From Lichtheimia corymbifera B2541 (lineage: Eukaryota > Mucoromycota > Mucoromycetes > Mucorales > Lichtheimiaceae): DNA of 64,000 nt. This document shows, in pieces, positions 14,672 through 26,997 of the stretch. The notes below the pieces were generated by a model. It ran no database searches. It was not told the origin of the DNA and worked only from the letters and a program-made list of their open reading frames with translations. Both the position numbers and the translations under genes were made by a program. The stretch is taken from assembly GCA_000697475.1 (NCBI GenBank), contig JNEU01000811.1, positions 1 to 64,000 of the forward strand, in the 5' to 3' direction. The first letter of the stretch is position 1. The number at the start of each line of letters is the position of its first letter.

Positions 14672-15527
14672 ATGAGACGACGGAACGCAATGCTCCCTAA
14701 TTCCAGAAAAGCGAGAGAACTAGCCAGAGCACGCAGAGAGATGGCCAAGGAAGAAGCAGCAGACATGGTCCCAGTGCCAGAGTCAGAATCAGACGAACAA
14801 CAGGATGAGGAAGAAGAAGGGGTTTACGAAGTGGAACGCATCGTCGACCATCGCATGTCAAGACGTTATCCGGTAAAGTGTTGATCGGGGCGCATTCACG
14901 TTGTGTGGTCAACTCACTATCATTATAGGGTACAAAGGAGTATCTTATCAAGTGGAAAAACTATGACGAGGACAGCAATACATGGGAAAACGAAAAGAAC
15001 GTGTATGTGGGTTCTATACCATCGAAACCAAAGGATTGAATACTGATATTGCACAACAGGTTCTCTGAAGAATTGATGAAAAAGTATTGGGATGAGAAGA
15101 ACAAGGAGAGGAAGGACAAAAAGAGATCAACGGCATTATCATCAAGTTCAATGAAGAAGAAAAAGAAGCAAGCGCGCGATAATGATACCAAAGTTGAGGT
15201 CTCTATTCATCCACCAAGCGGTCTCGAATGGGAGGATGCCAAACGAGTGGTTCACATCTTTGCTGACAAAACCAGTGAACTTTTCGGCAGAGTGGAATGG
15301 TAAATGATTTGTATGCAGAAACTGTATTTCTCTTTTTCTGATACCATGATTGGATAGGTCCGATAATCAAACGACTCTACACAGGACGTCCATTTTACGA
15401 GATGAAATTCCTGGCTTGGTACGGTATAACAAGGATGGGATTTATATCGTGTTCCTGACAACAACTTTTCACTGTATAGCTCATCGACTTTTATGAAAAG
15501 CATCTTGCATTTGCCGAGACACAATGA
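14672..15527 (+). CDS. HP1-like chromodomain and chromoshadow protein
   Basis: Heterochromatin protein that reads H3K9 methylation. Exons 14672-14872, 14929-15002, 15060-15299, 15358-15418, 15480-15527, all in phase, 207 residues. An acidic stretch (ESESDEQQDEEEEG) is followed by a chromodomain with the aromatic-cage positions in VYEVERIVDHR, EYLIKWKNYDEDSNTWEN, then a Lys-rich hinge and a chromoshadow domain (about residues 140-205) with GLEWEDAKRVVHIF and the C-terminal LLIDFYEKHL. Size and order match HP1/Swi6 proteins. The start is the weak point: an in-frame ATG also occurs at 14691, and the frame is open up to 14579. It lies about 270 bases downstream of the Ypi1 gene, same strand. Confidence 0.88.
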
Positions 15528-16138
15528 TCTTCAACCGGGTATCACTTGACAACAAAGAATACACCAGGACGAGGACGGGGACGCCTGACATATAGCAGGT
15601 TGTTTTTATCGAGGAGATATATTAGCATCATTGTTATTCAAGCTTTATTACATTCGCATTCTTTGTTATATACCAAGTCGATGGGTTTACGGGATGTCAT
15701 GGTATTTTTGGAGAAAGCGGGATAGGCCAAGGAACATTTAATGCCACTTTTTTTCTTGGTGATGGTGAATCAGGGGAAGGAGACTCATTGTATATTTGAG
15801 AAACTGGAAATAGAGCAAGGCTTGCTATCGTGTGTGCTTTTAATAGCAACCTCACCTGCATTGAAATTCGGTGTCACAAGATGCGTGCGGCATGCAGATC
15901 CCTGCTCATTGTTTACACACAGACACATGGTCATTTGCATGAACAAAGCAATGATGTAGTGAAAAGTCTACACAATAAAGTTGATATATTACATGGACGA
16001 GAGAATGCACAAGGGAAAAATATGACTGAGATGATTACAATATATGTTGTTGTTGGTGGTGGTGGTGGTGGTGATGGATGAGTGGCTCTTTGGGAAAGCA
16101 GTAATAGAAAGTAATAGAGAGATGATGACGAGGATTAG
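15528..16138. other. Convergent intergenic region with a short GGT microsatellite
   Basis: Spacer between the 3' ends of the HP1-like and GT62 genes. A (GGT)n-type run is present at about 16049-16076. No gene is supported. Confidence 0.55.
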
Positions 16139-17392
16139 TTATTGGTTCATGACATGATAAATAAGATAGCCTGGTAGACCATATACACCAAAACCCATCG
16201 ATTTGGCCATCTTGGCAAAGCCTTCGGTCTCAACCTGATGCTGGTATACATAGGCTGGGAAGTTGGCACCTTCACGATGCACTTCCGATTTGACAAGTGT
16301 AAAAGTTGCACCCTATAGGAGAAAGTAATAATAATGGCATGAGCTATCACATGATCCCATATCATATGTCCCCCATTTCCTCCTCTTCTACTATCCTCAG
16401 CAACTAAAACTTACCACGCCATCCAAAGGTACTTTGTTTAATCGACCCAAATGTGTTGGCATATCCACCATCAATGCACGGTGTGTCAAGAATTCATAGT
16501 AGCCTTCAAGTAGCACGTAGTCCTAGGATTGAAACATGAGTGACGGGTAAAAGGAAAGATGGTATCTATAGACACTTACCGGATCCAAATCCTTTTGCAC
16601 CGCCAAAGATTGTTCAGTCTCTTGCCAATTATTCTTGTCATAGCCCCAGAAGGAGTTATCCTCAGTTTCACGCAAGCAGTTGGGAACGACGACATCCACA
16701 TCCACGCTCATGAGATCTTCCAGGATGGTATCAGGATATTCAACCAAGTCGACATCAAGCCATAATACCCAAGAATGTTCCTCTCGGAGTGCGGCTGTGA
16801 GTAAATAGTTTCTTGAGCGAGCCATATACGAACGGCGTAAGGGTTGCAATTCAAAAGTATGACGCTTATCCTCGGGTAATTCGAAATTAAAGTCCTTCTC
16901 GTAAATGGCAATATGGTGATACCGGTCCTGCTCACGATTCAAAAATACATCTGCTTGTTCCTTGAGTTTATCCACGGTATCGTCATCCGTATCCGATACA
17001 AGAAAAGCAACAGTGATGAGATGCTTGGGGTATGTCATGCGATCAAGCAGCTCAAAGTAGCGTGGAAGATAAGGTGATGCATTTTTCAAAGGTGTCAAGA
17101 TCAGGACATGCTCTTGTTTTTCCTTGGCATTAGGAGAAGCTTCCAGGTCGTTCAAGTTGACAAACGTTGTTTTGCTTGAGCTGCCGGTTGAAAATGCCAG
17201 GGCCTCATTCCATGTCCGTAACCGACCGCCCATATCGCACCCGTTACCACCAAGTGTTGCTTTTGATAGCGTCAATAATGAAAGAAAGAGAAAAACCAAA
17301 AGGGCCACTAATAGGGCTGTGAGTCGTTTGCTTCCTCGCACATAGAATGCTGCTGCAGACGTCTTTGTGCTTGCTTTCTCGGGTGATGACAT
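16139..17392 (-). CDS. GT62 mannosyltransferase (Anp1/Mnn9/Van1 family)
   Basis: Golgi alpha-mannosyltransferase of the mannan polymerase family. Exons 16580-17392, 16415-16522 and 16139-16312 give 364 residues. The protein is type II: short cytosolic tail, one membrane anchor (about residues 24-43), then a lumenal GT-A domain. The nucleotide-sugar/metal motif is in WVLWLDVDLVEYP (DxD at about 213-215), preceded by VLILTPLKNA and the family stretch RRSYMARSRNYLL. The C-terminal region EGANFPAYVYQHQVETEGFAKMAK matches the conserved end of Anp1-type enzymes. In yeast these extend N-glycan outer chains; the product in this fungus is not known from sequence. Confidence 0.93.
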
Positions 17393-20113
17393 GATATATA
17401 TGTGTGTGTTATACGAGTGAGAGGAATGGAAGATGGATAGCGAATACAAAAGTGAAAGGGAGAAAGGAACGCAGGTGAAAGGGAAAAAAACAAAAGGGAT
17501 CGACAAGAAATGTAGTCGGGAAAAGAAAGGGTGCTACAAAGTCCTACCTTTTGCCAGGTGAGCGAATAAACCTTAGCCTCGGGCGGGGACTCAAATCCCA
17601 TCACTGTGTTATTGGCTTATCGGTCATTTCTATTCTTGGCCGCTCCCCATTTAAGCTTCTCGACCTTTTTTCTTCAAAGAAAGAACCCTCCATAGGTTTC
17701 AGCCAAGCCATACTGCGTACTGCTGCTTTGTGCATTCTGTATGAGGGAGACTGGCTGGGATGCACTATAAAATTGGTTCAATCCATGGCCTTCTTTATCC
17801 AGACTAATGGCTAATGGTTCATATTTCTTATATCATTATTGTTAATAGCGCGCAATTAACACCCCACAGCCGTGCTTTAGTTTTCTATTCCTTACTTTTC
17901 CAAGATGCACTGCATCTATGCATTAATATCGATGTAGTAATTAAAAGGCGAAAACACCCAGGTGCTTGAGCGTGCAGATCCCTGACGACGATCCGTTTCC
18001 ATTCCCATAGCTGTTGTGTGAGGATTGTGACACGGGATGTATATCTATAACATCATGAGCGGAAGATCTCATGCCGATGATGTGCGATTTTCTCGCTTTC
18101 CACTCATAAAAGGAACATCACATTGCATTGAATGTAAACAAAATCCACACCATCCAATTTTAGCTAACCATTCACATCATTCTTTTGTAGGGCTTAGCAA
18201 TGTTATGAAATCACATGGCTATTAGAGAAATGATCGCAGCTGTTGCACAGCCGAGATATGGAGCCAAAATAGAAATTCTGCGGCGACCGTGTGAGAGAGT
18301 ACAATATCGTGCACAATCGTTGAGACACAAAGTGAAAGCGTACATCATGTTTAATTCTGCGCATGGTACAGACTAAACCTTATTCTTGTCATTGCTACCA
18401 TCAACATGTGATCAAACAAACGCTCAAGTCAAATTGTGAGAAACAGACTTCAGGCCCTAATTCATTTAATTATTTCAGGCTTATTACTATGAAGCTATCT
18501 ATATTGTTATTTGCCGTTATCTATCAAGGCGATTATGGTCGTTGCTATATATGTATCCATCCAGATGATATCGACGAACCGGATTGTTCTCCACAGACCA
18601 TTCACACAAAGGTTGTATGCTAAGCGGTTAATCGGCTGGTAACATAAGACACAATCCCACGCATTATGGTGCCAAAGTCGATCTTCGTATACTGAAAAGT
18701 GAGAACGTGGTCATTGTTCATTATGCATGATAGCTGAGGTTTCCATGTTTTACAATCTGCCTGGATGCTGGTTTGCTCCCTGATTATGTAATAGCATATC
18801 TAATACTGATATTTGCATATATTCAATAACGGTTTATTCGATGAGATTGACCAGGGACTATTTACTACAATCGTTCTGGCGAGGTAAAGTAGAAGCTGCT
18901 GGGCGCAGCATGAAACTGATAAGACGATGATGGCTGCTGTGCACAAAGAATAATGCCGATCGAAAGATCCGATAGGTTGCTATGGCAACGCCATTCTTCG
19001 CGGTAAAGGATGATTTTCAAGGTCGTCATATTCAGTGTCTTTTTTGGCGTTCCACTGCGGATCCTTCTTGCCAGTGAAGATGATAATGTTGCAGGATACC
19101 GCCTTTCCTCGGTCGTAGCAATGTTGAAGACGATGGCTGCTTCTTTGTAGGCGTTGATGATTGCTAAATCCAATAACCGGTCATTAGATACTACATGTCA
19201 TGTTTATATATTATGGATGAATACTTACAGAAGGATGCTACGTTAAAGCAGCCACCAAACGCGATGTAGAAACGACCATTCCTCGATATGCAACGCCAAT
19301 AGCTCCTTCCTTGCCGTCGTGTTTGAGCTAATACATGTCGCTCCTTGAAAGACGCCTGGGGCATTCTGTCAATGCACTGTGTCGATTCGACTCCGTTGGC
19401 ACAGTGATTTCACCGAATCCATGCATCGCATAAGTGTCCACACAAGTGTCCACGCCAAAGTGTCCTCAAAGTGTCCACACAAATGTCCATGCCAAAGTGT
19501 CCATGCCAAAGTGTCCACAAAGTGTGATGAAGTTGCTGCAAACCTTGTTCACGCACATTGGATACACCCATCCCTTGGGTTGTTTGTTACGTTATTATGG
19601 TTGCAAGGATACGACGAGCCTGTAGCGTTGGGTGTGTGTCAGATCCACTTCATTGTGTTCATGGCAGGATGCTCCAAAGTGGATGCTTGTGGTCAAGATG
19701 TCGTGTCAAAAAAGCAACGTTCTTATTCACTCGTTGCCGGCGACTGAGACGATTGCCCTGGAGAGCACCATGTCAATTGGCGATTGCAATAAAGGACTCA
19801 GGTGTTGGGAGGAATGCAACATGAGAAAAAGAAACAACTGAGGAAAGGACAAGTGTGTAACCACCGACGCTGCATTAAAAGTGGCGGAAGTCAATTAAGC
19901 CCACCCACTCACTCACCTCATGGCACCGATACATTTTAAAGTTCTCAACCATTGTCATTGCTGCACGTATATTAGAAACAGCGAGATTGATTATAAAAAT
20001 GTCAAGGAGGAGATATTTACAAAAGCATATAACAATGAGAAACAAGGCTATTGTGATAGGACTAGGAGATAAATGTGATTTGGGGTAGGATGATAGAAGA
20101 GAGTAATCGAGAC
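17393..20113. other. Long intergenic region, mostly without genes
   Basis: No complete gene is supported over 2.7 kb. A minisatellite lies at 19432-19525. On the minus strand between about 18870 and 19340 there are open stretches in several frames, separated by a possible intron, that look like a decayed coding sequence, but no family could be recognised. The rest is AT-rich spacer. Confidence 0.45.
19432..19525 (+). repeat. Minisatellite with AAGTGTCCA core
   Basis: Eight near-identical copies of an aagtgtcca/aaatgtcca core are spaced 11-15 bases apart, linked by variable cac, tgcc or c spacers (for example 19432, 19444, 19458, 19469, 19481, 19494, 19509). It is a simple local tandem repeat; spacers are too short and irregular for a CRISPR array. 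Confidence 0.8.
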
Positions 20114-21931
20114 TTATGCTGCTTCAGTCTTGACACCAGCTGGTGCATACGATCCACGATACTTTTGTTCAATGCGCATCAAGATCTCGTTATCTTGCTG
20201 GGCTGTGCCACCGCCACCAAATAGCTCGTCCATCTCTTCCAAAGTACAACCTTTGGTCTCTGGAATGAAGAACCATGTGAAGAAAAAGGAGAGCAAACAA
20301 AAGCAAGCGAAGAAAATGTAGGTGCCAAATCCAATGTTCTCCAACATGGGAGGTGTGATTTGTGCAATAATGAAGTTGTTCATCCAATTACTGCTGGTTG
20401 CAATCGACATGCCCTTGGCTCGTGCACGGAGTGGGAAGATTTCAGCAGTAATGACCCAACCGACAGGTCTAAACTTAGTCATTAGTATCTGATACCGAAA
20501 TATGCCATTGGATGATTGGTAACTTACCCCCAAGAATAGGCATAATTAGCAATAAAAAAGTACATGCATGCAACGGCACCCCAGCCTTTGCCTTCGTTGC
20601 CTACCCAGTTGCCATCGAAAAGACCTTGAATGACAGCCACAATCGCCATGGAAAGAGTCATAAAGATAGATGCTACCATAAGAGTAGGTTTACGACCCAT
20701 CTTGTCAAGGAACAACACAGTAGGGATGGTAGCTACAACATTGATAATGCCGACTACACCAGTGGCGAGAAGCTTGATAGTATTGCCTTCGAGACCAAGT
20801 GATTGGAAGATTTTTGGTGCATAGTAAATGAGCGAGTTGGTTCCACAAAATTGCTATTTGAAAAGGCTATTGAGTACGCTATGGATGCGGTGATCATTTT
20901 TTCATTACCTGAAAGAATTGAACAATGGATGCAATTGCAACACGGTTGAACATGCCAGGACGGAAGAGATCACGATAACCCAAAAGGCCAATCATGAAGC
21001 GAGCTTTGAAACCTTTTTGGTCAACGTATTGGGGATATTGATGACGCTCCAATTCTTTGTCGAATTCGACTGAAATCTTGATATCACGCCATTCATCTTG
21101 CAATACAGGGTCATCAATAGCACGTCGACGCAATTTGGATAGCACTTTTAATGCTTCTTCTTCACGACCTTGGCTCATCAACCATCTTGGTGAGAATGGG
21201 AAAAAGAGGATACCGATACCAAGAATAAGGCCAAGTATAAGTTGCAAGCATAGAGGGATTCGCCATTGTGCCTCGCTGTTGATATACTGAGTGCCAAAAT
21301 TGATCCAGAACGAGACAAGGATACCAATGGTGATAGCAAATTGCTGCAATGATACGAGCGAACCACGCACTTCAGGTGGTGCAATCTCAGATTGATACAT
21401 AGGCACAAGCATACTGAGCGAACCAACACCAAGACCACAGATGAATCGACCCGCCATCAAATAGGAGACCGTTTGTGCACCGCCTTGAAGTGCACTACCG
21501 AGCAAAAATACAAGACAGGCCATGACGATTGTATACTTGCGACTAAATCGATCCGCTGGATAAGCTGTCAACCATGCACCAGCCCATGCACCCAACTCAA
21601 GAATGGCTACCACAAAGCCATTCTCGGTCGAGTTCATTGGAAACCTTGCCATGAAAGTTTCCATTTCTTGAACACCCGAAATCACACCAATGTCATCTAT
21701 TATGAATCAGGAGATCATGTGAGCTAAAGCCAATGTGCATCATCCGATATGTCATATCCACTTACAGCCAAATGTACAGCCACCTATGGAAGCAAAAAGA
21801 GCAGTGCCGAATACAAATGGGTTGTTGAAAAAGCCCTTGAGACCACTTGATGTTGTGCGCTGCTGACTTGGATGTCGAGGATGCCCCGCATCAATATCGG
21901 AGATGGAGTGCTGATCCTTCTCAATAGACAT
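20114..21931 (-). CDS. MFS sugar porter (hexose-transporter type)
   Basis: Proton-coupled sugar transporter of the plasma membrane, by family. Exons 21766-21931, 20909-21696, 20528-20853 and 20114-20468 join in phase to 544 residues with 12 predicted membrane segments. Motifs of the sugar porter family: ADRFSRK in loop 2-3, GRFICGLGVGSLSMLVP in helix 4, FSPRWL (variant of PESPRWL) in the central loop, DKMGRKP in loop 8-9, and PETKG with LEEMDELF at the C-terminus. The substrate cannot be read from sequence. A decayed copy of its C-terminal part lies at 24.2-24.8 kb on the same strand. Confidence 0.94.
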
Positions 21932-24228
21932 GCTGACGACGATAAGAAAAGAAGAGATGCAGGGGCAGATTGGGTGGTTTATATAGATGTGGGTCGTGAA
22001 TTCAGGTGGAACATGATTGGGCGGAACACAACGTTAGATTCAGATTGCCCGATTGAAGGATCATGTGGCCCCATATTTCATTGAATTGGGCTAATCCTAT
22101 ATCCTACTCGCACGCATTCATTATAAGAAGATGCAAAAGATGACAATAGAGCTGGTTGTTTAAAGCATAAAACGAATCGAGAGGGTATCAACATGTTGAA
22201 TACAGTTGTATGTTGAACATCTTTTGAGTGACATTATCATGGGTCAGCTTGTTTCTTGTTCCTACCCCACAACACCCCGCATCATCCCAACCAACCGCTG
22301 TGCAACTCGAGACCACAGACCCACGAAACATACTCATTTTAGCAACCATTCAACCACCAATTTCATCTCGTCACCCCATCTCCATGTATATGGTGTTTTC
22401 TGAAGGGTCAATATGTTCCTTGTGTTCTTTCCCAGGGCTGTCAAAATTATCTTGACGTAAAAGGTAGTACAAGGGAACAGAATTGGGTGTGGTGAAAGTT
22501 ACCCGATCTTGCCCATTGTCTCACCGGCCATCTTGTGTGTATGATTCTTTTTGTATTGCCCTGTGCATGGCTAGATCCGAATTTGTTTTCAATCCGCGGA
22601 ACCCACCAGCCATGAATCAATGATCGTATCAAACCATTATGAAGACGGTATTGATATGATGATGTTTGTGGTGTACCATACACTAGGATTATTGTATATG
22701 GCTTCACCGTCATGCATTTAAAAAAGTGCTACAATCAATGTCTTCTAGCGCATAATCCATGGGCTGAAGTCATTTTTTTTATCAATCGGCTTTTTTCTTG
22801 TGACTGAAACTAAACACCTATGCTGTATATAGATCAATTCTCCCTCAATTGTGCTCCCATAAAGCAAGAGTCCGCAAACTTTGTGTGTCGTTGAAGTTAC
22901 TTTTTGTATGCAAAGAAAATTAGGGATCTCAGGGTGTGAATCTTTTACATCAATAATGTTGCTTTCACCAGTGATAGCAAGATAGATGGTGTGCCTAATG
23001 AACTGGTCGATCGATTGAACCAACCAGTGAATCGGCTGAAACATGTGCAAGATAAAGAAGGCTAGCCCCAAAAGACATCACCACCAGAATGAAACGACTT
23101 GCTACTAGGAGGTCGTCGTCGGATATGGTGCTTCTCGTTTCTTCTCATCCTTCTATGTCTCATCACACACAGGATGCAACACAAATCCTTTTAACTATGC
23201 AATGCATGGGATCCTATTGCAAATCTTGATGTGATTATTTGACCCAGGATTATGGAAGCAAACATGTGTGTGAACGTGATCAAGGTTGATGACCGGGAGT
23301 CAGGCACCGACCATGTTATGTAAGCCGTGGAGAATGATTTCGGAGAATTCATGGCCAGCTTGCTTATGTCAGCTGCAGATCCAATCAAACCTTGGGATCA
23401 ATGCAATCGCCGCTCCAAGGATAGCGGTATGAGTTGACGCAGAGCAACGTGGTCTTCGGAAGTAATCCAATTTGTGAAAATATGGGGAATGGCGGTACTT
23501 TTTTAACAATAAACATGTGGGGGAGAAGGCTACCCCACATCAAGACATCATACAATAGCACTGAAGGGATGATTAATAGCAAGACTCCCATTTCTTTCAT
23601 GCGCACATAACTCAAAGTAGTACAACAACAATAGCCAATTTCATAGGGACAAAGCATCACTTGTATTATCGGTAAAATGGGAATCGGGATTCATACAATG
23701 CATAAACGTCTATCCGGGCATAGGTTTGAATAGGGTGGATGAGACTGGCTTGCTAGATGGGAATGGTGTCGTTGTCTGAAATGCATTATGCACAACCGGT
23801 CTTCCTTTATCTCCTGCTTTCAACACCAATGACCAAGCGACATTCCAATCGGACACCATAACCGACAATGCAGAACGAAATCGAGGACATGCTGAAGGAC
23901 AAATGCTAGGATTTGCAAACACAGTTACAGTTGCCACGATTCAAAGCTGACATGAGGAATGCCATCCGCACCGTCTTCGCTATCAACGCCCTCTTTGCAC
24001 GTCCACAAGGATGTCGGGAGACAGCAACAAGCTTATGAATAATACAATGCGCCTATTCAACTACCAGCGACTTGTGAAGAGGATGTAGCTTAAAGATGAT
24101 ATCAACGACGAGCAGTAACCCAACCCAACATGACGACCATTGGCAGTGGAAATGGGCGCGATCCATGTTACTACATAATATGAAGGTAATCTTGAAAGAG
24201 ATAGGATGACCAATTGGATACAATACGC
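21932..24228. other. Intergenic region without supported genes
   Basis: Contains the promoter side of the sugar porter gene and unassigned sequence. Several open frames of 60-110 codons show no family resemblance and mixed composition. A stretch near 23950-24000 resembles one near 41670-41715 (see the repeat entry at 41.3 kb). Confidence 0.4.
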
Positions 24229-24231
24229 TTA

Positions 24232-24760
24232 TACTGTTTCAATATTGCCATCAGCTGGTGCAGACCATCCAAAATGTCGTTGTTCGATTCGTATCAAGAT
24301 CTCGTTATCCTTTGGATCCTCAAGAATAGCTCCTTTGACATTATGTAACAGTGAGCACGTGAAACAAAAAGAAACCAAGTAAAACAAGCAAACAAGAAGT
24401 GGGCAGTGGAGATCCAACATTTTCCACCGTGATGATCAGGTAGTGGGTTGTTGGTGCGCTTGATATGCTCTTGGATCGTAGAAGTGGGATAGGATAGCAC
24501 CATCAGATAGTGTACAATAAACACTGGTTCTTTCTTTATTCACGGATGACATTTGGGTTCATTAGTTGAGTCACATCTTCCTGAGCATCTAGTTGATGAT
24601 AACCCATTTAGGCTTCGCCAATTAAAGTTTGAGGACACGTGTGCCTGGCGACCACGACAATGAAAGCAGGATAACAATGAAAGCCTATGAATGGCCATAA
24701 AAGTGAAATACAGCCCATAAGGTTGCAAGAAATGCGGTATGTGCCAAATCCTGGACATGT
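24232..24760 (-). pseudogene. Decayed 3' fragment of a sugar porter gene
   Basis: The last 20-odd residues of the frame ending at 24229 (DNEILIRIEQRHFGWSAPA...) align with the C-terminus of the intact porter at 20.1 kb (DNEILMRIEQKYRGSYAPA...), and the region upstream on the same strand keeps traces such as RGRQAHVSSNFNW against RARAKGMSIATSSNW of the intact gene. Between them there are stops, deletions and lost helices; the PETKG/LEEMDELF block is missing. It is therefore a broken duplicate, in the same orientation 3-4 kb away. The exact upstream limit is uncertain. Confidence 0.72.
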
Positions 24761-24779
24761 TGTGGTGCTATAGAGGCAA

Positions 24780-25692
24780 GAAAAGAGCAGAGGAGGAGCG
24801 GAATATCAATGACGCATGACAACATCATGGACGTATGATGGTATTTTCTTCCCACGAAGAACAAAGAATGATGCGATAGATATCGAGAGTTTATTCGGTC
24901 GTTTGATCATATTTGTCACCATTCAAAGGGAGAGGGGTAATATCTCGATCCTTAAACCCGCTGGCTGGGCTCTTCTCCTGAAGGACGTTTCTCACGTTTT
25001 AAGGGAAATGAATATGCATTTTTACTGTATCCGTGGCCCTTATCGTACTTGTGTGCATCTTGGTGTGCCAATTTCATTATATTCACCGTGCTCGTGCAGT
25101 CCGTTCTTATATAGCGGTGGGGAGAATAAGCCGAGAGACGACCGAGATGCCGTAGTAATGCTTATTATTAAGCACCCATCATCATAGCGGGAATCATCCA
25201 TTTAATCTTTGATAACGGTATAAAGGATTTAGGCGGCACAATTATACTGAGTATGTATATCAGCTCCTAGAATGTCCTAGAGGGCAGTCTACAAACATGC
25301 GTTCTGGAAGCTGATGTTGATCACTGTTTACACTTAATAACAATAACCTATGCCTATCACGTACCGTGATGATAATATTTTCCCTTCCTCAATGTAACGT
25401 TTTACCTTTGAACCATAAAAGGGGTAGTGCATTCATTAGATATTTAGCTGTATTCAATTTTACGATATGAATTATACAGCATGAAAAAATCAACCATATC
25501 GGGGAATCGCGGCTACCCTGGAGATCGAAGGAGACATTGGGTCTGTCCGATTTCCTGGATGCTGCCTGATCGCTTGATTTGAGCGTTAAACTAGGTACGC
25601 TGACATTACCATCATGTCCCTTTTTGCTATCTTGGATCTCTTTTTCTTTTCTTCTTTCTCCTCTCGATCATCACTCATTGTCATTATCAGAT
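24780..25692. other. Intergenic region upstream of the RING-LON gene
   Basis: AT-rich. The plus-strand frame at 24816-25187 (123 codons) has no recognisable domain and no matching splice structure, so it is not called. A pyrimidine-rich tract at 25620-25690 directly precedes the start codon of the next gene. Confidence 0.45.
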
Positions 25693-26997
25693 ATGAATCC
25701 GCACCATCACCCTGTTGATTCTCTCTTTGGGTGCCCTGTATGCAACAGCCGACTCAAGAATCCAGTAACGCTATCGTGCGGTTATACAGTCTGTAAGCAT
25801 TGTTTGCCCTCCCAACTCTCAACCGGAATTGCTGGTGGTACGATGTCTACTCAAGAACAGCGCACTTTTATTTGTCCGGTAATGGCCTGTCAACAGCGCG
25901 CACATCTATTTGGACGTGATCGGGAGATCCATGTTGACGCTGTGATTGATGCATTAATCTCAGCCGAATCTTACGATATATCAAGAATGCAACAACGATG
26001 GCCGATGATTAAGAAGCGACGCATAGAAAAAAATATGGATGATGGGGATGATCGACATGACCACCTCCTTGAATGTCCTAAATGCAGCAACATATTCTCG
26101 GATCCTATCACCACGCATTGTGGGCATGTCTTTTGCAAAGTGTGTTTAATGAAGCTTGCGATACAGGGCGAGCCCTGCATTAAATGTCACAATCCTTTGC
26201 CCCGCTTCAATCATTTCTTGAATCAAGCAGCCGTCAATCGCATTTTACAGCAAATGCTACACAATAGCGTTTCATCAGCTTCATCGGCATCATCATCATC
26301 ATCTTCTCCGCTCATAGCCGTACCACAACAACCGATGCCTGTATTTGTCACTGGCCTGGTGATATTACCAAGACAACATGCAAGACTACCAATCTATGCT
26401 CCAGCTCATATTCGCATGTTCCGTGAAGCTGTTTTTGGCGATCGACAACAAGGCAAGCTATATCTTGCTACCGTTCATCGTGGTAGGCCATCCATGGCAC
26501 ACTATGGAACCGTTGTTGAAATTGTATCGATTGAAACTCCACATGCATCGCATGCACTCGATCATGGAATGGTACTTGATGTGGTGGGATGCGAACGATT
26601 TACTGCCTCCGATGCTGCAGCGGCAACAACAGGGATGTCATACGACATATCAAAGCTGACAGCCTTTTGCTCATCGATACCTACCGACAACAACATTATG
26701 AGAGACGACGAACGTGTAGATGAGATTCGTCGCTTTTTGAGCGAGATTGCACATCATCCACCACCAGCCATCGAGTGGGGCACGCTTTGGTTTGATACAA
26801 TGGAACGTATCCATGGCCATTTGCCTCCACGCCATGCACCTGTTGAAGACCAGCTGTGGTGGACAGCGATTGTGTTACCTGTCAGTGCCACGGAGCGATA
26901 TAGTCTGCTTTGTATCGTGCCACTGGATGCACGCCTCAGCTTAGTCCTCTCTTGGACTCGACAACTGAGGGAACAATGGTCTAGTCAACACCAGTAA
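25693..26997 (+). CDS. RING-type E3 ligase with two RING fingers and a LON-like domain (LONRF-like)
   Basis: Probable ubiquitin ligase. A single exon of 434 residues begins at the ATG at 25693; the frame is open further upstream, but only over a pyrimidine-rich leader. The first RING is at about residues 14-60 (CPVCNSRLKNPVTLSCGYTVCKHCL, with a later CPVMAC), the second at about 130-175 (CPKCSNIFSDPITTHCGHVFCKVCL...CIKC). After a Ser-rich linker, a LON substrate-binding-like domain covers about 215-430 (PVFVTGLVILPRQHARLPIY, HYGTVVEIVSIE, VLDVVGCERF). This RING-RING-LON order is that of LONRF-type proteins, which otherwise often carry TPR repeats, absent here. Confidence 0.88.
   Translation: MNPHHHPVDSLFGCPVCNSRLKNPVTLSCGYTVCKHCLPSQLSTGIAGGTMSTQEQRTFICPVMACQQRAHLFGRDREIHVDAVIDALISAESYDISRMQQRWPMIKKRRIEKNMDDGDDRHDHLLECPKCSNIFSDPITTHCGHVFCKVCLMKLAIQGEPCIKCHNPLPRFNHFLNQAAVNRILQQMLHNSVSSASSASSSSSSPLIAVPQQPMPVFVTGLVILPRQHARLPIYAPAHIRMFREAVFGDRQQGKLYLATVHRGRPSMAHYGTVVEIVSIETPHASHALDHGMVLDVVGCERFTASDAAAATTGMSYDISKLTAFCSSIPTDNNIMRDDERVDEIRRFLSEIAHHPPPAIEWGTLWFDTMERIHGHLPPRHAPVEDQLWWTAIVLPVSATERYSLLCIVPLDARLSLVLSWTRQLREQWSSQHQ

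Noticed and set aside
19432..19525. Possible CRISPR-like array
   Set aside because: Repeats of about 9 bases with 2-6-base spacers are a minisatellite, and the genome is eukaryotic.
24816..25187. Plus-strand frame of 123 codons
   Set aside because: No domain, no splice partners and mixed composition; not enough support for a gene.
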